Shown: positions 11,597 through 24,060, counted from the stretch's first letter. The stretch: 64,000 nucleotides of DNA from Isoetes taiwanensis (GCA_021234155.1 JAJEKV010000057.1:2389821-2453820); one strand, 5' to 3'. Translations and numbers: made by a program. Notes: generated from the letters alone by a model not told the origin.

Positions 11597-12710
11597 CTAG
11601 TGCTCGTACCAAGAAGGCTTTTTCAGACTGCTCCAAGTCATTCCAAGTAGCGAGGGATACCTTGGGCCCCATACTTCAACCCCACAGATAAAAGGACAGG
11701 CTCCACTAAGACTTTGAACAGGTGTGTGATGATGGGTCCAATCATACAACTCCGCTCTATGACTATTGTTTTGCATTGCATATAGTGCTTTCCAGCCCGG
11801 CCAGTAACTTCGAGGCGTATGGATGTGTCCCAAAGGCATAGTAGACGGAAACTCCACTCCCAAATATTTGTATGTGGATGCTACTTCCACATTCGCGCCT
11901 CTCAGAACGGAAGGAGGGATCCCCTACCGTCGTGGAAGATGATATGAAAACCACCTTAGTCTTGGCCAAGTTGACGCCAAGATATCACGATTTGACAAAA
12001 TGTGTCCGTGGCATCGAGATGTCGTTGCATGTCCGCTGGTGTGTAAGCTAGAGGTCCACATCAAAGATATATTAACCGCTTGATGATCCGGTAGAGAAGG
12101 TGAGCCCCGTCAGCCCCATTATCGCAAAGCCGACTCTCCAATTGATCAATGTAAAGCCCAAACAATGTTGGGGAGAGAGGGCATCCCTGGCGAACCCCGA
12201 TACTACTATCAAATGGTTGGCTTGTCGGCTGCAACCGACCCGAGCATCTTTCATAAAGCCTGTACACTGCATTCTGCAAATCTACCGGAACCCCCAGCTG
12301 TCGCAATCTTGCCCATAGTTTTTCCCGAGGCACAGTGTCAAATGCCTTTGCAAAATCCACGAAGCAACAATATAGATCCTGACGGCGGTTCCTGCTGTCT
12401 TCAACCAGAGCTCGCAATGTGAAGATGTGGTCAATGGTTGAGTGTCGTGGTCCGAATCCTCGCCGGGTGAGGGCCCAGATCTCACGCCGCCCCGCCCGTC
12501 CTCACAACCGCCGCTCGAGAATCCCAAAGAAAGCAATTTTGCAAACACCGAACTGACCACGATTGTTCGGTAATTGGTCGGGCAAAGGCGGGTCACCGCC
12601 TTTATAGATGGGAACAACTCGCTATTGGTCCATTTGCATCGGGAAGCCTTTCCCTGTAATGCCTTGTTGAACAAGGCGGTCAAGACGGTATTATGGACGG
12701 CCCCGCCCAC
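11597..12710 (-). pseudogene. LINE reverse transcriptase, disrupted
   Basis: RVT_1-type domain. Motif A (FVDFAKAFDTVPREKLW) and motif B' (GVRQGCPLSPTLFGLYIDQL) are clear between 12417 and 12120. The catalytic YADD box expected next is lost in a frame slip near 12090-12107, where the DNA reads CTCTACCGGATCATC. Downstream pieces VNLAKTKVVF-like (11940s) and YKYLGVEF (11870s) are the usual thumb-region motifs. Upstream, NYRTIVVSSVFAKLL (about 12570-12520) is the fingers motif. It cannot make active enzyme. Confidence 0.8.
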
Positions 12711-13248
12711 TTAAGCAATTCGCACGCATGCCATCGGGTCCGGGGGCTTTCCCATTGGCAAGACGTTGTAAGCCTTGTTCCACGCCCGAATGCGTGATTT
12801 CCAAGACCGGGCCTTCTTGCGGGGTAATTTCGCATGTGCACCCCGAGGGTCAGATAGCCGCTGTTGCAAGTATTGCCTCCACCGCCGGGGAGTGATGTTC
12901 CCCGTGGGCTGTACGGCTTTCTAAGAACCCTTCGCCGGAAGGTCCGGGGTGACGTTCAGGAGATAAAACATTTCCTTTGATGTGCTGCAATGTACCGGCT
13001 TTCTTAGCTTTAAGGAAGACGCTGTATCGTCTCGACCGCATGTGGGCGTAAAGTGGGTCGTGACTTGGCGGAGCCGGCGTTTGTGTTCCTTGCACTCGCA
13101 TCAAACCATTGATTACGTGGGAAGGTTGTGTTCCCGGAGGTCCGTGCTGGCGGCTTATCCCAAAGCATCTCTGCCGCCAGTAGATCCTAAGCACATCGGT
13201 CACCGGCCGTTTTGCTCTAGTGTAGAATATTGCAAAATTTCTGCCAAG

Positions 13249-14387
13249 TCATCTATAAGCATCGGGCATAAGCCCCGCATGTTCATAATCCAATCGCAGG
13301 TGAGGCATGTGAGGAGTCAGGGCACGTGGGGTTCGCACAAACCGCCAAGCCAACTTCAAGTAAAAGTGGTAAGTGGTCCGAGTCGATCTCTTCATCCCTA
13401 TTAGTTGTTCCCACTGAAGTGCTTGACGACATGCATATATCCTTTCGAGCACCAAAGACATAGTCCACCACACTAGATCCTCCCCTGTTTTTCCCGTCTC
13501 TACAAGTGCTTTTTGTGGGTGGACGGCCACCGTGCCGGTCCATTGCAGATTACTGTGTCAAAGATACCACGCGAGCAAAAGCAATTGTCTACCATAGCGT
13601 GTGACTGATTGTCATTTGATGTCCGTGGCCAAGCCGCTTCGCAGACGCAGCTGCAATATATCATCGATCAAGGGATCAAATCTCATGGGTTGTTCTACCC
13701 GGTCGCGGCGCATTGAAGTCTCCAAGGAGTATGACATCGCCTAACCGCTTATCTTTGTTGTATGTCATCATATAGATCGACATAGGGGTTCAGCCTATCC
13801 ACATCCGAAAGTGGGTTTGATAGAAGTTGCTTTACGCATGTGGAAAGTAGCGGTGTCGCCACAAAGAGGGGTCTGCTACTGCAGTTTTGCACACGCATCC
13901 ACAAGTACCGGTTGTGCTTGTCTGTCTTGAACAAGGAAACCGGACCGCGCCAAGGCCGTTCGATAGTAGCAGGCAACTCCCCATGCCCCGCTTTCCCGCA
14001 GGCAATCATTGAAGATTGAGTAGCGCGGTATCGGCAAGTCGGGTATCCCGTGGTCCTGCATGCTCCCATGTTTCCATAAGGAAGATCAGATCCATATCTG
14101 CGCAAAGAACGAGTTGAGACTATCTCCCTTCGCCATGGGAAGCCCGACAATTCAGGACACCATCGAGGCACAATTCCTATTTGTCGGCAGGGCGGCGGTT
14201 GGGGATTCAGTGGCGGCAGCAGAAGGGGATAAGAAGTAGAAGCGGCTGAGATGTGCGAGCAACAGAAAGGTGAAGCAACTTGAGCAGGGCGTCGCGGCTG
14301 TAGCAGGCGAAGAAGTGGCATGGTCGAGGCTGCTGGAGGGTTAGCAGTGATTCGCAGCAAAGATTTGGCGGCTTGAAAAATTTGCAT
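13249..14387 (-). pseudogene. LINE apurinic-type endonuclease region, disrupted
   Basis: The peptide SVVDYVFG followed about 25 residues later by DSDHLPLLLEV matches the C-terminal catalytic segment of exonuclease-endonuclease-phosphatase (EEP) domains in LINEs. The N-terminal part (14387-13749) is a broken frame with no recognisable catalytic glutamate motif. Confidence 0.6.
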
Positions 14388-14712
14388 CTTACCCGAATCG
14401 GGCCCCGCACTCCTCCCCGCCTGCGAATGCTTTTAACTTTGGCCAACTTCGTTACTGCCGGTCTTCTTGTTGGGCTGGGGTCAGTCTCGGTCAACATACA
14501 AGGCGGTTCCCTTCGGTGCCCTACCGGGCGTAGGATAGCCGCTTTCACTTGGCGCATCTCGTGCATGCGGAGCGTGACTACCCGCGGGCGGTTCGTGATG
14601 CAGCTTTTGAAGCCATGGCGTCTCGCCCTAATAATATGTACCGCACGGGAATGTCATTCGAGCAAGAATCAACATTTGGAGCCGGTTAATGAGGTCCTCC
14701 CCGCCTCTTACG

Positions 14713-15946
14713 TTAGGGTACCACCACATTGTGGCTTCTCTGCCTCAGCTCCTGGAACTCGATTTTTGGGTCAATCCTGCCCGGCACAACAGGAGTTGTT
14801 TGTTGTCGGCGGAGCATAGGCTGTGGCCTACGTTGGGGCGGGGTGGCATAGAGTGGCTTGGGGTGCGAGAGTGACGGTCCCGACCGACACCTTGCGAGAC
14901 TCTTGGGCGTGGTGGGACTGCGTGGGTGTATAGCGGTCTCTCCTTCCTGAAGCCGGGAGCTTAGCTCCTGCTGAAATTGTTGCTGCCTTTTCAATTCACG
15001 CATGCACCGCTGCAATTGCTCATGAGCCTCTGCATTGAGGCCCTTGCCTTGTTCAGTGATGGCTGCCCTCAGCTCCTGCACCTTCCGATCTCGAAGCTGC
15101 GGAGCTATGCTCCGTGATTCTCGCAAGAGAGTCCAAAGGGTTCATTGCAGAGGCCACTTCTTGTGTCTCAACCCTAGTTTGAAGGGCTCTCAATTGTGAC
15201 CGGCTCTCTTCAAAAGCGACTGAACTTTTAGATCACAACGGTGGCAGCCTCCTCAGCCTCTGATTGAAGGCGGGAGATGGTTGCCATTGTCTCTTGCTCA
15301 ACACGTTGCTTTTCCCGTGTCATGGTTTCAATGGCGGTGGACATGGAATCCATGCGGGCCTGCATGTCAGCAAGACTCTTCTTGTCCTTCTGCCTTTCAG
15401 AGTGCACTAGGCGAAGGCCATCTTCTAGGTCTTTGTATCGCGGTCTCCATGCGGAGACATTTGTTTTTCAAGAGCCATTTGCTTCTTGAGCAATTTGGGT
15501 GCGGAGGCCTGCATTTCCTCTGCCAAGCAAGCAATTCGAGCTTTGTTGCCCTCTGCCATTGCTTGAACCTGTTTCCAGTGCTCCTCAACTGCCTGGTTTG
15601 GTGGTGGTGAAGCCCGGATACGGCTTGCCGCTAGGCTAGAGTATCTGTCATAGGCCTGTCGAGCTATATTTGTTGCACGAGACTTTGCCCGCGCTTCTCT
15701 TTTCAATGTGCACCTATCAATTTTGCCAGTGTCATCTGGTCTGCGATTGGGGATGGCATCTATGTACTCTCCCAATAGAAGTTTTGCTGCCATATCTGGC
15801 GCTAGGTAGAGGGGATGGCAGTATCGCACCATCCACATGCATATATGTGGGGTTGCATGAAGGGACGCAGGCTCGTCGGCTCTTCTATCACCGAGTTGCC
15901 ATGAATAGGGTGTCACCCTACGGGCGGCTTGTCCGAAAGCCTCCAA
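14713..15946 (-). pseudogene. LINE ORF1-like coiled-coil protein, disrupted
   Basis: Two broken frames (15946-15425 and 15126-14713) are rich in Gln, Arg, Glu and Ala with heptad-like spacing, for example LQRCMRELKRQQQFQQEL. Position and composition fit an ORF1 nucleic-acid chaperone upstream of the endonuclease and RT. No zinc knuckle or RRM can be pointed to, so the assignment rests on context. Confidence 0.45.
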
Positions 15947-15965
15947 GCACTTTGATCACGCACAA

Positions 15966-16380
15966 CCTCGCCCCTTTACGGGGCGCGCCGTCCAAAGCTT
16001 CCACGTGTCAAAGCGCAGGCTTTCAAGTGCAAGAAGCAAGTCGCGGGCTCTTTCACCTTACGCACACACACGTATGAAAGTGTTCAAGTGCATAAATCAA
16101 GCGCGACCTCAAGTTCAACCTACGCCACCTTACGGACACTTGTCCGAAATGAAACCTCGTCCCTTTACGGGCCTTGGTCCAGAAAGCTTCCACGTGTCGG
16201 CGGCGCAGGGCTTCCAAGTGCAGGAAGCAAGTGGGCTCTTTCACCTTACGCACACACATGCCGAAAGTGTTCAAGTGCATAAATCAAGCGCAGCCTCAAG
16301 TTCAACCTCTGCCACCTTACGGACACTTGTAATTTGTCCGAAATGAAAATAAGCAATGGCTTTCCCTCTTACAGGGCGCC
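15966..16380. repeat. Tandem repeat, ~189-bp unit, two copies plus a partial third
   Basis: CCTCG(C/T)CCCTTTACGGG starts at 15966 and 16155. Each unit continues with AGCTTCCACGTGTC, TTTCACCTTACGCACACACA and TTCAAGTGCATAAATCAAGC. A decayed third start (CCCTCTTACAGGGCG) lies near 16364. Confidence 0.85.
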
Positions 16381-16689
16381 CCTCGCAAGGCTTTAGCATG
16401 TAAATGTTTTAATCCAAGGTGATTGGATGGTATCACACCCTTTGAATCGCTTTAAAATCGGTCGCGAAAAAATCGGCCGTTTTCTCCTCTCAGATCTTAA
16501 GCAAATGTGGATAAACCATATGTCTTTAGAATCATCACAGAACAAGCATTCTAATGATATGCATTGCTCCCAAAACAGAGCTGCAGATCAATAGATATGA
16601 AGAAAAGTATATAGTGCTAAAAAATAGAACAATGGAAACCCTAAATCCAGCACTGAAAATCTGTTGTTTTCACTCTGAAATCCTTCAGA

Positions 16690-17290
16690 AAGATCTCTGA
16701 GGGAGCTTTCCAACGCGATAAATTTCAGCTGAAACGGAGTTAAAATTCCCCAAATATGATAAAAAATATGTGGACAATACCACGAGCACTTCAGGGTTTT
16801 TTGTGCCCTCAATTTGCAGCCCAAAAATCTGAGTTTTTGCTGAGGAAATAGTATTAAAAACACATATAGATTACATACCAATAGGAAGAAATCTGAGATG
16901 GCTTCCCAACGCAATAAATTTCAGCTGAAACAGAGTTCTTGATCTCCAGATATGATCAAAAGTGGGCAGCACCACCAACACTTCAGGGTTTTTTGGGGGC
17001 CCCCAATTTGCAGCCCGGAAATCTGTGTTTATAATCCAGAATAATTAGTGAAACATATACAAATCACATACCGACAGAAAGAGCTCTGAGATGGCTTTCC
17101 AGCGCAACAAATTTCGGCTGAAACGGACTTCCAGATCTCCAGTTATGATTGAAAACGTGTGACCGGCTTTCAGAGCGCCTAGGGTTTCAGAGCGCCTAAA
17201 GTACCTAAGAGAGAAAACCCATTTCTGCAGCAATTTTGGTAAAACAGAACAAAATTTCTTAATTCAGCCCAAATTAAGCTAAATCAGATG
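16690..17290. repeat. Tandem repeat, ~195-bp unit, three copies
   Basis: The block CTTTCCAACGCGATAAATTT with CAGCTGAAACGGAGTT occurs at about 16706, 16902 and 17095 (periods 196 and 193), each followed by an ATATGAT...TTTGCAGCCC segment. Similar 'sheared' arrays are common in LTR or leader regions of plant retroelements. Confidence 0.85.
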
Positions 17291-17307
17291 GGGCTTTTCA
17301 GATTTTC

Positions 17308-17480
17308 ATAATCGGCCATGCACCCATATCCTAAGTGCAAACTTTCAGAACCTAATTTGGGATATTGAGTGAAAAATTAAAGAAAAACCATTCTTGCAAC
17401 AGGTTTTTTGTAAAACAGTGAGAAATCGCTTAAGTCAGCCCAATTTAAGCAAAATTAGATGGGGCTTTTAGGCTGAATAT
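17308..17480. repeat. Second copy of dispersed repeat with inner duplication
   Basis: Copy of the 10607-10666 repeat (CATAATCGGCCATGCA...GGGATATTGAGT). The flanking AAAT..CTTAA.TCAGCCCAA.TTAAGC...GATGGGGCTTTT segment is found on both sides (17255-17300 and 17420-17472). Confidence 0.65.
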
Positions 17481-18536
17481 GGTCGAAATGACAATCCTAC
17501 CTTGGTGGATAAGTTTTATGAAAAGATATAATGGATTGAACAACTAATTGGAGATTCACATGCCAATTTGGCGCACTAGTCAGACTCCAATCTAATGAAA
17601 ATCGATGCTAATCTGATGGAAAATTCGAGCAATGTGGAATGATTCTTGGCTGAAGAATCCTCTTAACAAATGAATGGTGTAAAAAAACGAACCCACCAGC
17701 ACCCCAAAAAAAGCAGGAAGCAGGGGTGCTAAAAGCATGCGTCCGGACGCGTGCTTTTGCACCCCACCAGCATACTTTTGCCCATAATAGAACTTTTGGT
17801 TTACAGTCCAGATGAATACGGAAATAATGAAGACTAGAAACGTGTGCCCGGCGATGTCGGGCATAGTTGTGGAAGTGTGGAATAAGTGGATGTATTAGGT
17901 GAAAATGTGAAGAGTTGGCTTGGGATGTCGAGCAATACCCTTGGGTGCGTGGTAGGAATAATGGAACGCATGTTGTAAGATAGAATGGGTAATGGAACAT
18001 AGACTTCAGTGTGGCGAGTATATGTGATGTGAAGTTTCCATCATATGTTTTGATTTACTGCAAATCTTACTACTTTTTTGTATTTCTATAAGAAGGAGAG
18101 AGCTTATTTTTAATTATGCATAGTCATGCCATCCATGTACTCATGTCTATCCGCATCTAAATTTTCTAAGAAACATATATTATACGATGTGAAGACATGG
18201 ATATCTACCATTGCATACTCGATCCCTGAGATGTATGTCACATCCTCTTAGTTCTTCGTAATTCATGATGATAATGATATTAGACCCTAAATCTGCTACT
18301 TTTTAATCCCTAAACCTTTGATTATGAACCAATGGGTATTAATGGTTATGTCACCTTTAATTATGAACTAATGGGTATTAGCGGTTGTGTCTTCATTTGA
18401 TAAATCTTAAATATTCCATTGTTGAATTGGATGATATAATAAACTCTATAACCTAAATCTATAAACCCTAAACCTAAACTAAAAGCTTTAGCTATTCCAT
18501 TGGTTGTCTATTGGGTAGAGGTGCTCGACAATGTTA
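17481..18536. other. No gene seen; short hairpins
   Basis: Contains a GCATGCGTCCGGACGCGTGC near-perfect palindrome near 17738 and the inverted copy of the CCACCAGCATACTTTTGC segment from 10.52 kb. Around 18320-18400 the phrase ATGAAC(C/T)AATGGGTATTA is duplicated. Otherwise AT-rich non-coding DNA. Confidence 0.4.
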
Positions 18537-18758
18537 GGCTATGTATGGGTGTGCATGTAGTATAGGCATATTTAGGCACAACCTTTGTGCGCTGTCAATG
18601 TGAGTTGTTTGTGAGTGTCTTGTACAAATAAATTACACAATTGCCTTGGCTATATATGGGTGTGCATGTAGTATAGGCATATTTAGGCACAAGCTTTGTG
18701 CGCTGCCAATATGAGTTGTTTGTGAGTGTCTTGTACAGATAAATTACACAATTGCCTC
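18537..18758. repeat. Tandem duplication, 111-bp unit
   Basis: GGCTAT(G/A)TATGGGTGTGCATG begins at 18537 and 18648. The two units differ at only a few bases and end in AAATTACACAATTGCC. A weak continuation (TTTGTGCGCTTAC...) follows. Confidence 0.9.
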
Positions 18759-19179
18759 TTTTGTGCGCTTACTTAAATTTATGTTATGCTTATAACCAAT
18801 GCGAGTTCTTTGTGAATGTTTTATATAAATGGCATGTGCAATGTTTTCTCCCGTGATTAAAGCTCAAATTACAAATAAGAGGAAATAATAATCAGTAACG
18901 AAGAAGTTGTATCATAATAATAAGCATTTTTATTAAAAATGTTATTCATGCAAGTCTATACAATTCAATATCTTGCATAATAAGAAGCAACAACTCTGTC
19001 CCGTTATGGGGAGTGTTGAAAAGTAAGGATGCAAAAACAACTATTAAATTAAAGAAACAAAGGAGAAAAGAAAACTTGTACTTGTTTCTTGTAGAATCTT
19101 AGCATAAATTCTAGTTGATTCTGCCCTCAGGCACGTGTAGCACAATACCCTGAACATGTTGATAAGGACAATGCTAAAT

Positions 19180-20282
19180 TTAGCCAAGATCTAAAGCCTG
19201 CTCCAATATCAAAGTGGGAACACTTTTTTTAGAGATTTTGCATTTTAAATTGCGAAGTTCACTAAATACAGTATTGCACAATTGTGAAGGGAAGCCAAGG
19301 TCTAAAAATGAAAAGTAGACCTCCAGGTCTAGCACAATGAACCCTGCTCAAAATATTGTGGAATAAGGTCTAGCACAATGAACCCTGCTCAAGATATTGT
19401 GGAATAATGCTTGTGAAGTGCTTTTGCTTCTAACATAATGATGACAAATGATAAGAAACCTCATGTTTGCTCTGCTGTAAGATAGATCAATATGCAATGA
19501 AGCTTCTGATTTGTTGCTGCAATCAACATATATGCTATGACAATATTGCTTCTAAGAACAGGTGCTTGCAAATTCTAAAACTAATGAATAATGGGCTTTT
19601 TCAAGCATAGCAATCCAGACAGAGAAACAGAAGAGAAAAATAGCAATGGAAATCAAATATTAGAGAAAATTAAAGGCAGTAATATGTCATCTTACCTGCT
19701 TTTAGAACTGTAAATCAATCTGTTGCTCCAGTTCACAAATGAAGGGTTATCTGAAATATAGAAAATGTTAGATTACTTCTACACACAGACCAACTGCTCA
19801 ACTCTCAAGAGTTTTTGTTTTTTCTTTGCATGCAGGATGGGCTTATTCAAGATGAGCAATCCAAACAAAGAAACTTAGAAAGGGGCTATTTGACAACAGA
19901 AAAAGGCAACAAAGCAAAAAACATAAAGATGGGTTACCTTGCATGATGCTTCCAGCTGGAACTATGACTTCACAATTGAGAAGCACTTCTTGCTAGTTAG
20001 TCTTCTTGCACGAATATTTCAGTTGCAAGTGTATTAGAGCTGAACTCAAATATCTCACTCCATATATAAGGAAAATCAAATAAGATTAAAAAGAGAACAG
20101 GATGACAGGTTACCTTACCCGATGCTTCAAAAAACTCACTACACAATCGGAGCTCTGCTTGCTCTAAAGCTTCTAAAGAAACAGAGAACCGGGGATAGAG
20201 ACGTCGATCAAACATTTTACATGCGGCGTTCCCGGCACAACTACCAACACCATCCCAAAATAAAAAAAGAAGATAGGAGTTC
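19180..20282 (-). CDS. Unrecognised multi-exon gene (short, phase-matched exons)
   Basis: I do not recognise the family. Exon A (20282-20114) is an open frame of 56 codons containing FWDGVGSCAGNAACK and SLEALEQAELRLCSEFFEA. Exon B (19992-19938, 55 nt, VLLNCEVIVPAGSIMQ) follows a GTAACC donor and a CTAG acceptor. Exon C (19750-19696, 55 nt, NPSFVNWSNRLIYSSKS) and exon D (19516-19460, 57 nt, NKSEASLHIDLSYSRANM) follow. GT donors, AG acceptors and codon phases agree across A to D. A last open segment (19328-19180, LGFPSQLCNTVFSEL..., stop TAA) looks coding but its phase does not fit exon D directly, so an exon or boundary is missing. Because frames and splice phases match over four exons this is probably a host gene, perhaps truncated at the 5' side. 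Confidence 0.5.
19326..19409. repeat. 41-bp tandem duplication
   Basis: GGTCTAGCACAATGAACCCT...TTGTGGAATAA occurs twice head to tail (starts 19326 and 19367). It overlaps the start of the last proposed exon of the minus-strand gene and may have disturbed its splicing. Confidence 0.9.
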
Positions 20283-20299
20283 CTATACTAGGAGTTAAA

Positions 20300-21276
20300 C
20301 ATGTCCACTAGGAACTTAGGGTGGCATCTGTCCCTGTGGAATTTGTGACTAGAGCTTGAGGATCAAGGCAACTAAGGTTAGAGAGTCTAAAAAATGTGGT
20401 GTCAAAATCCCAATATGTATATGGTACAAGATAAACGAGTTGAGGAAATACATTTGCGGCAAGTATGAACATAGCTAGGTGGCTATGTCAAAGAATCACT
20501 ATGAGTCTAGTCTTCGGGTTGGCTTTCACATGTTACTATATCACATAGTTACACGATAGGGATTGTGGATGTTGGAAGGATTTAGTAGTATCAAATACTA
20601 CACTAGTGAGGATATCAAGGATGTCGATTGTGACATCCAGATGTATGTCCTATTGGAAGATAGTAGAATATTCGTACAAGGCGAGTGAAATATTACTTAA
20701 CAAGGTTAAAGAATAAGCCTAATGATATGCTTATATACGAAGATATTGGGTCAAGTATGATCCACCAGAGATAAGCATTTAAGTTATCCCAATGGTTGGA
20801 GTTGACTATCTTAGGTACATGGTACTAAGGGGTATGAAAAGAGTTTAAATCAGGGAAGATAGCTAGAGTAAGTCTAGCATATACGGTGAGGTTACATTCA
20901 AGAACATCCCGAGGATGGTTGGAACGGTATTGGAATAACAGATAATGAGAGGTTAACTACTCAAAGGTTCTAGATACCAATGAATTAATTCAACATTATA
21001 AGCTGAGAGTATCTATTGGGTTTGGGTATGACAGGATGTATGAAATATCCCATCAAATGATGGGAAAGAGAAAGATGACTACTTTGCCGATCATCCTTCT
21101 AGGCTGACCTACAAGAGGGCAAAACATAAGAATTGGAAGTCCCAATGAAAATCCAAACGAGGTGCCTAAATTAGAAGGGGGGAGATTATATAGACCAATA
21201 GCCCACATATCTTAAGAGTTACCCTACTCATGGGGAGCAATTGTAGATACTGAAGTAGAAGCTGGAGGATCCCTTG
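20300..21276. other. Degenerate repeat DNA, no gene recognised
   Basis: The plus strand has a purine-rich, stop-filled texture with stretches such as AGAAGGGGGGAGATTATATAG (near 21173) that resemble gypsy coding or polypurine sequence. No motif is firm enough for assignment. Confidence 0.35.
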
Positions 21277-21518
21277 CCTTGAGGTATAGAATAGAATATA
21301 ATAGATAAACGTCTGCAATTACTGAGCCCTCAGTAGTCATTATCTCCGCTTGTCTAGTATCATCATTACTGCAAAGGTTTTTCCCTTGAAAACCTTTCGA
21401 GGCAGGGGTTTTTTAATCCTAGTAGTAATGATTGTACTAGCCCATTGTATGGGTCCCATGACCTATTGGTCTCCGTGGACGTTAAAAAACTATTCTATTC
21501 TATTCCTTGAGGTATAGA
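21277..21518 (+). mobile_element. SINE-like insertion with 14-bp target duplication and (TATTC)n tail
   Basis: CCTTGAGGTATAGA at 21277-21290 is repeated at 21505-21518, enclosing a 214-bp element (21291-21504). The element ends in a CTATTCTATTCTATT tail, and its start carries the reverse-complement motif ATAGAATATAATAG. Inside are AACCTTTCGAGGCAGGGG and GGGTCCCATGACC. A truncated relative lies at 10667-10835. The target-duplication length and simple tail fit a SINE; internal Pol III boxes are not obvious. Confidence 0.78.
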
Positions 21519-24060
21519 CCTCTTACAGATTATGACTTTAAGACTAGGTTCGAACATAGGGGTTTTTTTTATTAAGAGATCAAGAGGTTTTAATGCCTCC
21601 ATTTCATTATGAGGGAGCCAAAGACGACAATATTTAAACCCGATCAAAAGCTGAAGTAGACATGATAACTTAAGAAAAAAAATTGATTGTGACAAAGCAT
21701 GGTTGATCTTAGGAACACGAAGGATATTTAGCTGGAGGAACCTTTAAAAAAACTCTGCAACTGGGGTAGTAACCTTTGGAATTATGGCATAATCCCATGT
21801 GGGGATCATAGTTTATGTACGGGAATGAAGTACCATAAGGCATTCCAAAAAATAGTTGAAATACCTAGGGACCCTATTAAAATGTAGGCAGCATATACCA
21901 TTCCAACATAGAGTTGGCTACTGTCCATTTGGCAAGCCTGTGGGTCAGCCACACCATAAAGGTATATAGGCAATGGGTTTTGTTTCAAGGAACTACCAAG
22001 CTTACACTTTAGCCAAGTAGAGCAGAGCTCTAGCATTGTGGTATGAAGATATATGTTTATTATGTGCATACTATGTACACATATGATAAACATCTTGGAG
22101 AGGTAATCTAAGTGGTGACACGGGGAGAGAAAGACGAGTGTACCCCAAAGTTACCGATGAAAGGGTCTAGAGATATGTTTGAAATGTGCAAACGACCGTC
22201 AATCTGTTGCATGCTAGGGTATGATGTTGTAGTTGGCACTTGAAATAAATATCAACGGCCCATAGAATAAAGCTCGAGGTGATGGGGTTGAATAGTACAA
22301 TAGTACAATTCCAGGATGGGTAGCGAATAGCAGTTACCTGCTAAGAACACAGATGACATAAGAATGCCGGAACTACCCAGGCCACCAAACCTAGAAGTCC
22401 GACCCCGGAGGATCCAAGTACATAATGCAATACTAAGACAACAAGACACATTGAAGCAATTACCAGATTATGAGAATGAGAATGATTTTTTATCGTCCAC
22501 GTGTGATGTTCAATTATGACCTTTATAATACATGTGCAGACCACTCTTCCCGAGGATGTCCATGGTCACAACAGTCTATCACAGTCGAAGCAGCTAGCTC
22601 CAGAATTCTGTCACATTGATGGTGTGCCACTGCCTCACGCCCACAAGGGGCAATTCCTCAATGTTATTCTAATAAGCCACCCTTAGATATGATTTTTATA
22701 TTATATATATTATATTAAAAAGCCACTTTCATAGCTAATGGATTTATTGAAACAAGTAATGCAGAGTCACATAATTACGTACATACAGCTTTAAAATCTA
22801 CAGAGTCTTATGACCGCAACTACTTGTAAGTTCTGCCCACTGGTCCTAGGCTAGGTTCTGTCTCCAGCGCAAAAAATTATCCACTTTTAGGAGTTCTCAT
22901 ATTATTACTCTCTAATTATACTTATTCTTTATTACATGTTTTTCGAAGCAATACCATTTCTTCCATATTCTTGGCCCTTGTGTTATGCCAATCACCTTGC
23001 TAGGACTTAGTCGGTGGATGACCTGCTAGATTCCATCACCTTATACTTTCATACTTCCTTTCTTATATCTATGTATCCTAAAAATAACAATTTGTTAACA
23101 AGCAACAATTAGCAAATTCAAATATAATAAACAAACAAAGAAGACCAAAAAAGTTACAGAAACAAAGAGAGACCTGGGCCTCTTTTGACTATGATTTTGA
23201 GCATCAATTCTCTCTATACCAATGATCCACAGAGAAATCGGCATATTCCAGCCCCAAATCGACCTGATCCAAGTGGTTTCCAATTAAAAACATCCAGCAG
23301 AAACAAATAGGTTGGGTTTCTGAAACATATCCGGCAGCCCCAATCTTGATCAAATCCTCTATAATCAGGTTTGTTACTGATGCTAAAGCCTATCTTGACA
23401 GACGCATAGGAGATTCACATCATTTTATGGCAATTCTAAGTCATTCTGGGTTGTTCTTGGGCACTACTATCACCATCCAACAAGTACTTCCAACTCCCAA
23501 TTCAATCCAATAACTTATGCTTCTACAATTTCGCCCTTTAGCAGGCCAAATCGGCATGTTTCAGATCAAATCAGCATGTTCCAGGTGTTTCCATCAAACC
23601 TGGTTCTGGATGAGACGATTTTGTTGCAGGTGAAAACTGTTGCTGCAGCCTATACTTTCTGAATTAGATCCATACTGGATCAATTTCGACCTATTCCAGA
23701 CCCTTTTAAGATAATTATTTTGTCAACATAATCTCTTACTTGCTCAGATAGAAAACCTCTCAATCAACAAATTCTTAACATGCAAATCAATTCCTGGCAG
23801 CCTACGCAACCCTCAATTGAATTCTAAAAATCAAAATTCAAACCCCACCTGATAAGAGAAATTTATGCAGTCTCAGTCTCCATCTCTGTCTCCGACAAGC
23901 TTCGATACTTCTCTGCCTTGATGCTCCAGATAGCCTTCTCTTGCAAAGAGCTTCACGTCTTCAAAAAGCCTTTTCTAAACCCTTGCTCATATGCATCTAT
24001 GCAATACATGTATCTTCATGTATTTATGTACAAATACCTTGTACAATACTGGTCCCTAAC
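21519..24060. other. Non-coding; a few hairpins, no gene recognised
   Basis: Includes an imperfect hairpin at 22047-22093 (ATGTTTATTATGTG ... CACATATGATAAACAT) and a short TTTTTTATCGTCCACG piece at 22486-22501 that matches part of the SINE-like family. The 23.1-24.06 kb part has the look of a retroelement leader. No protein motif is supportable. Confidence 0.35.

Larger units (their letters stand above)
11100..15950 (-). mobile_element. Decayed non-L1 LINE (ORF1, endonuclease, reverse transcriptase)
   Basis: Read on the minus strand, the parts appear in the order expected for a LINE: an ORF1-like coiled-coil region (15946-14713), an endonuclease end (13543-13283), a reverse transcriptase (12710-11600) and a C-terminal tail (11539-11105). 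Every part is shifted in frame or stopped. The RT motif A reads FVDFAKAFDTVPR, closer to RTE/CR1/jockey-type elements than to the usual plant L1. No poly(A) tail or target duplication could be fixed. Confidence 0.75.
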
